From the NCBI RefSeq assembly GCF_005233835.1, contig NZ_SZQA01000020.1, positions 62,001-126,000 on the forward strand: DNA of 64,000 nucleotides, written 5' to 3'. The position numbers and the translations under genes are program-made. Shown here in pieces: positions 47,793 to 54,691 of this stretch. The notes beneath the pieces were generated by a model that saw only the letters and a list, made by a program, of their open reading frames with translations, was not told the origin of the DNA and did no database searches. Position 1 is the stretch's first letter. Each line of letters begins with the position of its first letter. This DNA comes from Herbidospora galbida (lineage in GTDB: Bacteria > Actinomycetota > Actinomycetes > Streptosporangiales > Streptosporangiaceae).

Positions 47793-49151
47793 ATGGCTTC
47801 CCCCCAGGTCATCGACGAGAGCCCGCAGGCCAGAACCCGCGAGCAAAAAGGCTGGTACTGGTACGACTGGGCCAACTCGGCCTTCCCGACCACGGTCATG
47901 ACCGTGTTCCTCGGGCCCTATCTGACCGAGATCGCCGAGCAGGCCGCCAACGGGGCGCCGTTCGTCGACGTGATCGGGTTCGACGTCCGGCCGAGCGCCT
48001 ACTACTCGTTCGTGGTCGGCGTCGCGGCGGTCTGCCAGATCGTCGTGATGCTGATCGCCGGCGCGCTGGCCGACCACACCGGGCGCAAGAAAGAGATCAT
48101 GGGGTTCTTCGCCTACCTGGGGTCGGCGGCCACCCTTCTCATGTGGTTCGTCGCCGACGGGGCGTACATCCTGGGCGGGGTGCTGTTCATCGTCGGCCAG
48201 ACCAGCTTCGCGGCGGCCTTCGTGGTCTACAACTCCTTCCTGCCGCAGATCTCCACGCCCGAGGAGCGTGACCGGGTGTCGGCGCGCGGCTGGGGGTTCG
48301 GCTACCTGGGCGGCGGCCTGCTGCTGGTGGTCAACCTGGGGCTGTTCCTGAACGCCGAGGCGCTCGGCATGGACACCGGCACGGCGGTCCGGCTCGCGCT
48401 GGCCTCGGCCGGTCTGTGGTGGGGCGGGTTCACGATCATCCCGCTGCTGCGGCTGCGCAACCGCCGCGGCCAGGCCGCCGCGGACGAAGGGGCCGCCAGG
48501 GCCGTCGTGCTGAGCGTGCGGCAGCTCGGGCTCACCATCCGCGACCTGGTCACCCGCTATCCGCTGACGCTGGTCTTCCTGCTCGCGTACATCGCCTACA
48601 ACGACGGCGTGCAGACGGTCATCAGCTTCTCTGCGACCTACGCCGACCAGGAACTGCGCCTGGGCGAGACCGAGCGCATCGGCGCGATCCTCATGGTGCA
48701 GTTCGTGGCGTTCTTCGGCGCGATCCTGCTGGGCCGGGTCGCCGTCAGGATCGGCACCCGCAAGACCGTGCTCTGGTCGCTGGTCGGCTGGTGCGGGGTC
48801 GTGGCGGCCGCCTACTTCGTGCCGCCGGAGCGGCCGCTGCTGTTCTTCGCCCTCGGGTTCGCCATCGCGATCGTGATGGGGGGAACACAAGCCCTGTCGC
48901 GGTCGTTGTTCTCCCACGTGATCCCGAAGGGGCGCGAAGCGGAGTATTACAGCCTCTACGAGATCAGTGACAAGGGTGCGACACTCATCGGATCCTTCAC
49001 CCTGGGCCTGGCCCTCCAGCTCACCGACAGTTACCGGTACGGCATCGTCTCGCTGGTGATCTTCTTCATCATCGGCGGGGTGCTGCTCGCGTCGGTCAAC
49101 CTGCCGAAGGCGATCAGGGCCGCGGGCAACGACGTGCCAGAACGGATTTGA
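47793..49151 (+). CDS. UMF1-family MFS transporter (Atg22-like)
   Basis: YDWANSAFPTTV near residue 24 is the UMF1/Atg22 hallmark. The 452 residues hold 12 membrane segments, with the MFS loop GALADHTGRKKE. Fungal Atg22 exports amino acids from the vacuole; in bacteria the substrate is not known. It follows GDPD in the same direction, with the repeat array between them, so it may have its own promoter. Confidence 0.9.
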   Translation: MASPQVIDESPQARTREQKGWYWYDWANSAFPTTVMTVFLGPYLTEIAEQAANGAPFVDVIGFDVRPSAYYSFVVGVAAVCQIVVMLIAGALADHTGRKKEIMGFFAYLGSAATLLMWFVADGAYILGGVLFIVGQTSFAAAFVVYNSFLPQISTPEERDRVSARGWGFGYLGGGLLLVVNLGLFLNAEALGMDTGTAVRLALASAGLWWGGFTIIPLLRLRNRRGQAAADEGAARAVVLSVRQLGLTIRDLVTRYPLTLVFLLAYIAYNDGVQTVISFSATYADQELRLGETERIGAILMVQFVAFFGAILLGRVAVRIGTRKTVLWSLVGWCGVVAAAYFVPPERPLLFFALGFAIAIVMGGTQALSRSLFSHVIPKGREAEYYSLYEISDKGATLIGSFTLGLALQLTDSYRYGIVSLVIFFIIGGVLLASVNLPKAIRAAGNDVPERI

Positions 49152-49205
49152 CGGCGAATCGGTTCACGAGCGCCGGAAAAAGCGCGATTGGATCACGTCT
49201 TGGGT

Positions 49206-49232
49206 GGGAATCCACACACGGTATCAGGCGTT
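49206..49232 (+). promoter_or_regulatory. SigR-type promoter of rbpA
   Basis: GGGAAT (49206-49211), an exact 18-bp spacer and GTT (49230-49232) match the GGGAAT-N18-GTT consensus of the thiol-stress sigma factor SigR. It lies 65 bp before the rbpA start. In Streptomyces coelicolor rbpA is a known SigR target. Confidence 0.85.
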
Positions 49233-49297
49233 GTACCCGGTGGAGACCAACCCCTCTATAGCTGTGTCGTATAGGGGGACCTCAGGAGGCTTAGAAC

Positions 49298-49642
49298 ATG
49301 GGCGAGCGTGCACTTCGCGGTACCCGGCTCGGCGCGACCAGCTACGAGAACGACCGCAACACCGATCTGGCACCCCGCCAGGAGGTGTCCTACACCTGCC
49401 CCAGGGGTCACCACACCACCGTTCCACTGGCCGCTGAGGCCGAGATCCCCGCGAGCTGGGAGTGCCGTCACTGCGGCTCCCCCGCCCTCCGGGTCGACGC
49501 CGAGCAGCCCCAGCAGAAGAAGGCCAAGCCCCCGCGCACCCATTGGGACATGCTGCTGGAGCGGCGTTCGATCGAAGACCTCGAAGAGGTCCTGAACGAG
49601 CGCCTGGCGATTCTGCGGGCACAGCGGCGCAAGAGCGCATAG
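49298..49642 (+). CDS. rbpA: RNA polymerase-binding protein RbpA
   Basis: The start MGERALRGTRLGATSYE, the central beta-barrel with CPRGHHTTVP and CRHCGS, and the C-terminal sigma-interacting helix (THWDMLLERRSIEDLEEVL) identify RbpA; 114 residues is the usual length. It binds RNA polymerase with the principal sigma factor and helps open promoters, and it affects rifampicin sensitivity. AGGAGG lies 9 bp before the ATG. It is a single gene under a SigR promoter with a strong terminator after it. Confidence 0.98.
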   Translation: MGERALRGTRLGATSYENDRNTDLAPRQEVSYTCPRGHHTTVPLAAEAEIPASWECRHCGSPALRVDAEQPQQKKAKPPRTHWDMLLERRSIEDLEEVLNERLAILRAQRRKSA

Positions 49643-49664
49643 GCCCCATCCCACCACCGACGCG

Positions 49665-49697
49665 AGGGCGCCCTCCGGATCATCCGGAGGGCGCCCT
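49665..49697. terminator. Bidirectional terminator between rbpA and the CU044_5270 gene
   Basis: The 16-base arm at 49665-49680 (AGGGCGCCCTCCGGAT) pairs perfectly with 49682-49697 around a single base. No U-run follows. It lies between two convergent stops (49642 and 49713). Confidence 0.85.
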
Positions 49698-49712
49698 GTC
49701 GCGTTCACGGGG

Positions 49713-50663
49713 TCAGTCGCAGCGCGCCTCACGCTCGACCCGCTTCACCTGATCGGCCCTCAGCGGCGGCTCGCCGTCGAGGCTGGCCGACTTGGCGGGC
49801 TTGCGCGGCAGCTTCGGCTCGACGCCGTACAGGTCGACGGTGTGCCCGATGACGGTGCCGGCCGGGATCCTGCCCTCCCCCTGGGGGGTGTCCCTGGTCA
49901 CCACCGTTCGCCGCCCCAGCGGGGTGTTTCCGGGCTCGTCGAAGACCAGCTCGTCGCGGAGCCCGTCGAGGGCGAGGCCGACGGTGAACGCCGGTCTGCC
50001 CTTGGCGTCGGTCTGCCCCCTGGTCACGGTGAGGCCGGGCAGCTCGGCGGCCAGCCGCAGCAGGGCGGCCGCGCGTTCCGGGTGGAAGCGGGTCCACTCC
50101 AGCATGGCGGCGATCTGACCGAACCGGCCGGGGACGTCCCCGGCGGTGATCTCGGCGCGGAGGTCCGGCGACCAGGCGGACGGGTCCTGGGAGGGGCAGA
50201 GCCGCGCGAACAGCGTCTCGTGCCTCCCCGTGCTGCGCAGCCACGGGCCCTTGCCGTCGCTGGGGCTCCAGTTCTCGACCAAAAACGTCGTGACCTCGCC
50301 CTTGCGGGGGTCCCAACCCTGGTGGAACCAGACCACCCAGAGGTACTCCCCCGGCTTCCCCGGCTCGAACGCGGACGTCTGCGCCGCGGCGGCATCGGCT
50401 GCCGTCAGCAGAGCCTGCCGGGCCTCGGACGGCTCAGGTGGCTTGGGCGGCGGCTGGGTGGCCGGAAGCGGCCGCAGGGCGACGGCGGCGGTCACGGCCA
50501 CCAGCGTGGTCGCCAGGGCCGCCAGCAGCGCCTTCAGGAGATTGCGGTCGCGCCGGGGGCGGCTGCGCGCCGCCCGGTGCAGGAAGCGGGCCCGGGCGCC
50601 GGCCAGGTCGGCCTCGGTGGCCGGAGGCCGTTCGAAGAGGGTGGCCAGATCGACGTCAGGCAT
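49713..50663 (-). CDS. CU044_5270 family membrane-anchored protein
   Basis: The 316 residues have a soluble cytoplasmic N-terminus (1-40), one membrane helix (about 43-63) and a large outside domain. FEPGKPGEYLWVVWFHQG and the final PLRADQVKRVEREARCD are typical of the CU044_5270 family. It overlaps the ECF sigma factor by 8 bp and, by analogy with other sigma/membrane pairs, may act as its anti-sigma factor, although no zinc-binding anti-sigma motif is present. Confidence 0.82.
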   Translation of the reverse strand: MPDVDLATLFERPPATEADLAGARARFLHRAARSRPRRDRNLLKALLAALATTLVAVTAAVALRPLPATQPPPKPPEPSEARQALLTAADAAAAQTSAFEPGKPGEYLWVVWFHQGWDPRKGEVTTFLVENWSPSDGKGPWLRSTGRHETLFARLCPSQDPSAWSPDLRAEITAGDVPGRFGQIAAMLEWTRFHPERAAALLRLAAELPGLTVTRGQTDAKGRPAFTVGLALDGLRDELVFDEPGNTPLGRRTVVTRDTPQGEGRIPAGTVIGHTVDLYGVEPKLPRKPAKSASLDGEPPLRADQVKRVEREARCD

Positions 50664-51210
50664 CTGCGGCCTCCAGCGCGGTCTTGACCTTCGTGCGGGC
50701 GCGGTTCAACCGGGAGCGGACCGTGCCCACCGGGATCGACAGGGCCACCGCCACCTCCTCGTAGGTGAACTGGGCCCAGGCGACCAGCAGCAGCACGTCG
50801 CGGTCGCCGGGTTTCAGTGCGGCCAGCGCGCGCAGCAGCGGCCGGTTGACGGCCAGGGTGGTCACGCCCTCCTCGACGAGGGCGGCGAGCGTCTCATCGG
50901 GGCCGGTGCGGGCGTAGGCGCGGTAACGCGCCGACTCGCGGCGGCGGTGCTTGCCGACGAGGTTGGAGGCGATGCCGTAGAGCCAGGGGCGGGCGTCGGT
51001 GTGGGCCGGGTCGTAGACGTGGCGGCGGCGGAAGGCGTCCAGGAAGGTGTCCGAGACGACGTCGTCGGCCACGTCGGGGCCCAATCGGCGGGCCACGTAG
51101 GCGTGCAGGTGGGGTGCGTGCCGGTCGAACAGGGCGGCGAAGCACTCGGGGTCGGTCAGGGATAAGCGAACCAGGTCGTTGTCCCGGGCCGTCGCGGTCG
51201 CATCCCTCAT
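50656..51210 (-). CDS. ECF-type RNA polymerase sigma factor
   Basis: Region 2 (FAALFDRHAPHLHAYVARRLG, VADDVVSDTFLDAFRRR, RPWLYGIASNLVGKHRRRE) and region 4 (LKPGDRDVLLLVAWAQFTYEEV, ALSIPVGTVRSRLNRAR) are complete. The total is 184 residues with no extra domain. It is coupled to the CU044_5270 gene. The target promoters are unknown. Confidence 0.93.
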   Translation of the reverse strand: MRDATATARDNDLVRLSLTDPECFAALFDRHAPHLHAYVARRLGPDVADDVVSDTFLDAFRRRHVYDPAHTDARPWLYGIASNLVGKHRRRESARYRAYARTGPDETLAALVEEGVTTLAVNRPLLRALAALKPGDRDVLLLVAWAQFTYEEVAVALSIPVGTVRSRLNRARTKVKTALEAADA

Positions 51211-51274
51211 GGGATCCTCTCGGGCGGTTGGGTCTGACGCCCTGCTTTCACCGCGAACCGCCCGGAGGGTTCAT

Positions 51275-51757
51275 TCAGTCGTCGACGACCTCGCCGCGCA
51301 CCACGTTGTCGCGCTGCCGCTGCTGGTCGTGGGAATCATGGCGGGGCATGGCGGAGATGAAGGGGGCGTAGGGCGAGCGGGCGGCCATCGACTTGACCCG
51401 CCGGCCCAGGAACCAGGTCGCCAGCCGGCGGGCGTACGGCCGGGTGAAGGGCAGGATCATGAAGAAGCCGAAGAGGTCGGTGATGAAGCCGGGGGTCAGC
51501 AGCAGCGCGCCGCCCGCCACGATCAGGGCGCCGTCGGCGAGTTCCCGGTCGGGCATGCGGCCCGACTCGATCGCCTTCTGCAGCGCGGCCCAGGCCCGGC
51601 GGCCCTCGCGCCGCACCAGCCAGCCGCCGAGCAGGCTGTCGGCGATCAGCAGCGCCACCGTGGTCCAGCCGCCGATGACCTCACCGATCTGGATCAGCAG
51701 CCAGATCTCCAGCACCGGCACCACGAGAAACGCCAGGAACAGCCCGATTCGCAGCAT
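51275..51757 (-). CDS. fxsA: FxsA family membrane protein
   Basis: PVLEIWLLIQIGEVIGGW, GGWLVRREG, and GGALLLTPGFITDLFGF are FxsA hallmarks, with three to four membrane segments in 160 residues. FxsA overproduction lets phage T7 avoid exclusion by F in E. coli; its normal role is unclear. The C-terminal 25 residues are polar. It lies between the sigma factor and ppm1. Confidence 0.93.
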   Translation of the reverse strand: MLRIGLFLAFLVVPVLEIWLLIQIGEVIGGWTTVALLIADSLLGGWLVRREGRRAWAALQKAIESGRMPDRELADGALIVAGGALLLTPGFITDLFGFFMILPFTRPYARRLATWFLGRRVKSMAARSPYAPFISAMPRHDSHDQQRQRDNVVRGEVVDD

Positions 51758-51822
51758 TCGTCACACCTCCACACGCGAGCCTACGAGGGTTGGAACGCCT
51801 GCGCGCGCGGGCCGGGTTCCCG

Positions 51823-52566
51823 TTAACGCCGACGGCGAAACCGATCGGGGATGCCCGTCACGCCCCACACGCTGATGCGCCACAGCGCCTCGGTCATGAC
51901 GTCGCGGCTCATCTTGCTCTGCCCGACGGCCCGGTCGACGAAGGTGATCGGCACCTCGGTGATGCGCAGCCCCTCGCGGACCGTGCGCAGGGTCAGGTCG
52001 ACCTGGAAGCAGTAGCCCTGCGACTGCACGCCCTCGATGCCGATCTTGCGCAGGGTGGTGGCCCGGTAGGCGCGGAATCCGGCGGTCGCGTCGCGCACCG
52101 GCATGCCGAGCATGATCCGCGTGTACGTGTTGGCGCCCCGCGACAGGAACTCCCGCGAGGCCGGCCAGTTGATGACCTTCCCGCCCGGCACCCACCGCGA
52201 CCCGATCGCCAGGTCGGCGCCGCCCTCGACCGCCGCGAGCAGCTTGTGCAGCTCCTCGGGCTGGTGGGACCCGTCGGCGTCGATCTCGACGAGCACGTCG
52301 TAGCCCCGTTCGAGCCCCCACTGGAACCCGGCGATGTAGGCGGCGCCCAGGCCCTGCTTGCCGGGCCGGTGGAGCACGTGGACGTGGTCGTCACGCTCGG
52401 CGAGCTCGTCGGCGATCTTGCCGGTGCCGTCGGGGCTGTTGTCGTCGGCGACGAGCAGGTCGACGTCGGGCAGCGCCGCGCGCAGCCGCTCGACGATGCG
52501 CGGCAGGTTGTCGCGCTCGTTGTAGGTGGGAACGATCACGAGCACGCGCCCAAGCATCCGGTCCAT
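51823..52566 (-). CDS. ppm1: Polyprenol monophosphomannose synthase (Ppm1/Dpm1 type)
   Basis: This GT2 glycosyltransferase of 247 residues shows VIVPTYNERDNL, ADDNSPDGTG, EIDADGSHQPEEL (the DxD-like site) and GSRWVPGG. It transfers mannose from GDP-mannose to polyprenyl phosphate, the donor for lipoglycan and protein mannosylation. AGGAGGA precedes the ATG at 52566. It follows lnt by 9 bp; in Mycobacterium tuberculosis both activities are joined in one protein, here they are separate. Confidence 0.95.
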   Translation of the reverse strand: MDRMLGRVLVIVPTYNERDNLPRIVERLRAALPDVDLLVADDNSPDGTGKIADELAERDDHVHVLHRPGKQGLGAAYIAGFQWGLERGYDVLVEIDADGSHQPEELHKLLAAVEGGADLAIGSRWVPGGKVINWPASREFLSRGANTYTRIMLGMPVRDATAGFRAYRATTLRKIGIEGVQSQGYCFQVDLTLRTVREGLRITEVPITFVDRAVGQSKMSRDVMTEALWRISVWGVTGIPDRFRRRR

Positions 52567-52575
52567 CGGCTCCTC

Positions 52576-54138
52576 CTAGTGACCTTCGAAGTCCCGCCGG
52601 CTCCGCCGCGCGGCCACCGCCGCGATGACGGCCGCGCCCGATCCCGCCACCATCAAAATGATCTCGGGCAGAACACCTACCCGGGTCGCCACGGTGTCAC
52701 GCGTGCGCACCTGCGCGGTCACCACGGTGCTCGCCGCGACCAGTTCGGGCGTCTCCCACAGGATGCGCCCGTCGGGGGCCACGTGGGCCGAGATTCCGGT
52801 GGTCGCGACCGGTATCACCGCGCGGTTGTGCTCCACCGCCCGGATCCGCGACATGGCGAGCTGCTGCGGCGGCAGGTTCGACAGCTCGTAGGTCGCGTTG
52901 TTGGTCTGCACCACCAGCGGCGAGCCGCCCGCGCGGACGGTGCCGTTGACGACGGTGTCGAAGGCCACCTCGTAGCAGCTGATCGCGCCGAGGGTGACCG
53001 GGCCGGCCTTCAGGTCGCCCGGCTTGGTGCCGGGGATCGACTGCCGGCCGACCAGGGCGGCCCGTTCGAACAGCGACAGGACCAGGTCCTTGTACGGCGT
53101 GAACTCCCCGAACGGCACCAGCTTCTGCTTGTCGTAGAAGGCGCCGGGCCCGGTGACCGGGTCCCACACGATGCTGCGGGTGGCCCGGGAGTCGTCGCCG
53201 ATGGCCACCACGGCCCCCACGAGGACCGGCACGCCGACGTCCTTCACCGCCGCGTCGATGACCGCGTAGGCGGCGGGGTCGCGGAACGGGTCGATGTCGG
53301 TGGAGTTCTCGGGCCAGACCACCAGGTCGGGCTTGGGCTGCCGGCCCGCCCGGACCGCCTCGGCCAGCCGGTGGGTCTCCTCGGCGTGGTTCTTCAGCAC
53401 GACGGCCGGCTCGCCCCCGTGGAAGCCCAGCTGGTCGCTGCGGGGCACACTGCCCTGGATCACCCCGATGTTCACCGTCTTGCCCTCGTCGCCGTGGAGG
53501 GGGACGAGCATCCCCACCACCGGTAGGGCTACCACCCCGGCCGCCGTCAGCGCGACCACGCGCTCGCGGTAGTCGCGGGTGAACAGGTGAACGGCCAGGT
53601 AGGCCAGCAGGCAACCGGTCAGGGCGACGGTGAAAGTTACAAAAGGGGCGCCGAACAGCGAGGCGTACTTCAGGTAGGGCGCGGTGCCCTGGCTGAAGAC
53701 CAGGCGGGCCCACGGGAAGCCGCCCATCGGGAACGTGCTGCGGGCCCATTCCTGCAGCACCCACAGGCACGCCGCCCAGAGGGGCCACAGCCGCATCCGG
53801 AGCACCAGGGACACCAGCAGGCCCTGGGCGGCCCAGAAAGCGCTCTCAATGACGACCAGGGCCACCCAGGCGTCGTCACCGATGGGGCGCACCCACGCCA
53901 TGGCGGGGAGCAGGAACGCCAGCCCGGCCACGAAGCCGATCCACAGGGCCCGGCGGGGGCGCACGCCGTACACCGACAGAACAACGGGGGCCACGCCGAT
54001 GGGGGCGCAGAACCACCAGCCGAGCGGCGGGAAGGCCAGGAAGATCAGCAGGCCGCCGGCGACGGCGAGACCGGCGCGGGCCCACACGGGCGGGGCGAAC
54101 GCCGGGGCGGTCGACCGCGGGGTCGCCGTTGCGAGCAC
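52576..54138 (-). CDS. lnt: Apolipoprotein N-acyltransferase
   Basis: Six to seven N-terminal membrane segments come before a nitrilase domain with the triad Glu (WPENSTD), Lys (KQKLVPFGEFTP) and Cys (AISCYEVAFD), and one C-terminal helix. It adds the third acyl chain to lipoproteins at the outer face of the membrane. The GTG at 54138, with AAAGGAGA 4 bp before it, gives 520 residues; an upstream extension to 54237 has no coding character. It is in one operon with ppm1. Confidence 0.95.
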   Translation of the reverse strand: MLATATPRSTAPAFAPPVWARAGLAVAGGLLIFLAFPPLGWWFCAPIGVAPVVLSVYGVRPRRALWIGFVAGLAFLLPAMAWVRPIGDDAWVALVVIESAFWAAQGLLVSLVLRMRLWPLWAACLWVLQEWARSTFPMGGFPWARLVFSQGTAPYLKYASLFGAPFVTFTVALTGCLLAYLAVHLFTRDYRERVVALTAAGVVALPVVGMLVPLHGDEGKTVNIGVIQGSVPRSDQLGFHGGEPAVVLKNHAEETHRLAEAVRAGRQPKPDLVVWPENSTDIDPFRDPAAYAVIDAAVKDVGVPVLVGAVVAIGDDSRATRSIVWDPVTGPGAFYDKQKLVPFGEFTPYKDLVLSLFERAALVGRQSIPGTKPGDLKAGPVTLGAISCYEVAFDTVVNGTVRAGGSPLVVQTNNATYELSNLPPQQLAMSRIRAVEHNRAVIPVATTGISAHVAPDGRILWETPELVAASTVVTAQVRTRDTVATRVGVLPEIILMVAGSGAAVIAAVAARRSRRDFEGH

Positions 54139-54241
54139 GCGTCTCCTTTGACCAGACCGAATGAAGGGCTGGTCGGAACGGTACCGCGCCGGACGGCAGG
54201 CCCCAAAACAGGCACTGGAACATCCCAGGGAACTCACAGCA

Positions 54242-54287
54242 ATGGTCCTTGAGTTCTCCTGTGGCCACAGGAGAACTCAAGGACCAT
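54242..54287. repeat. Perfect 46-bp palindrome without loop
   Basis: The arms 54242-54264 and 54265-54287 are exact reverse complements over 23 bp. The left arm starts ATGGTCCTTGAG and ends TCCTGTGG. It may be a bidirectional terminator or a cruciform; it lies 104 bp upstream of lnt. Confidence 0.9.
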
Positions 54288-54501
54288 CCGGCTACGCACA
54301 GGGCACGGGTGCCACGTGCCCAGGCCCATCTCACGAGACGGTTCGGAGCCCTGAGCGCCCTTCGGACCGGTTCCGTCCCGTCGGCGGCGGGCGCGGAGTT
54401 CCGTTGTCTACTGGGCGCCGGGACCCCTCCCGGGTCCAACCCCCCACCCGGCTGTGGTGCCCCGGCCCGACAAAAGCGCCGGCGCCGCGCCTGGCTGAGC
54501 C

Positions 54502-54534
54502 ACGGAGCGTCCCGAATGTGGGGCGACGCTCCGT
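54502..54534. terminator. Hairpin downstream of helD
   Basis: ACGGAGCGTC (54502-54511) pairs perfectly with GACGCTCCGT (54525-54534) around a 13-base loop, about 160 bp after the helD stop. It is a terminator candidate without U-run. Confidence 0.55.
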
Positions 54535-54691
54535 CACGGACGCGGAATCCGACGATGTCTGAGGACGGCCAACCGGTCAGTCCCGTGCTGGACTGCGCAG
54601 CAAACTACCGACCTGAGCGCAGATGTCAACCAGCTCCCCAGCAGCGGGAACGCCAAGTTTTCGCAGGTGGGACAGGCTGGTACAAGGGCCG

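Larger units (their letters stand above)
54139..54691. other. Gene-free stretch (553 bp) between helD and lnt
   Basis: No protein is supported. It contains a perfect 46-bp palindrome (54242-54287), a GGGCAC/GTGCCC hairpin (54301-54321) and a 10-bp hairpin (54502-54534). Both neighbours read leftward, so this is the helD trailer plus the lnt leader; a small RNA cannot be ruled out. Confidence 0.6.

Noticed and set aside
45677-48271. 864-codon frame across methyltransferase, repeats and GDPD
   Set aside because: It crosses three unrelated units and has no domain; it reflects stop-poor, GC-rich DNA.
46467-48917. 816-codon minus-strand frame including both tandem arrays
   Set aside because: Its apparent repeats mirror the DNA arrays, and it is antisense to two clear genes.
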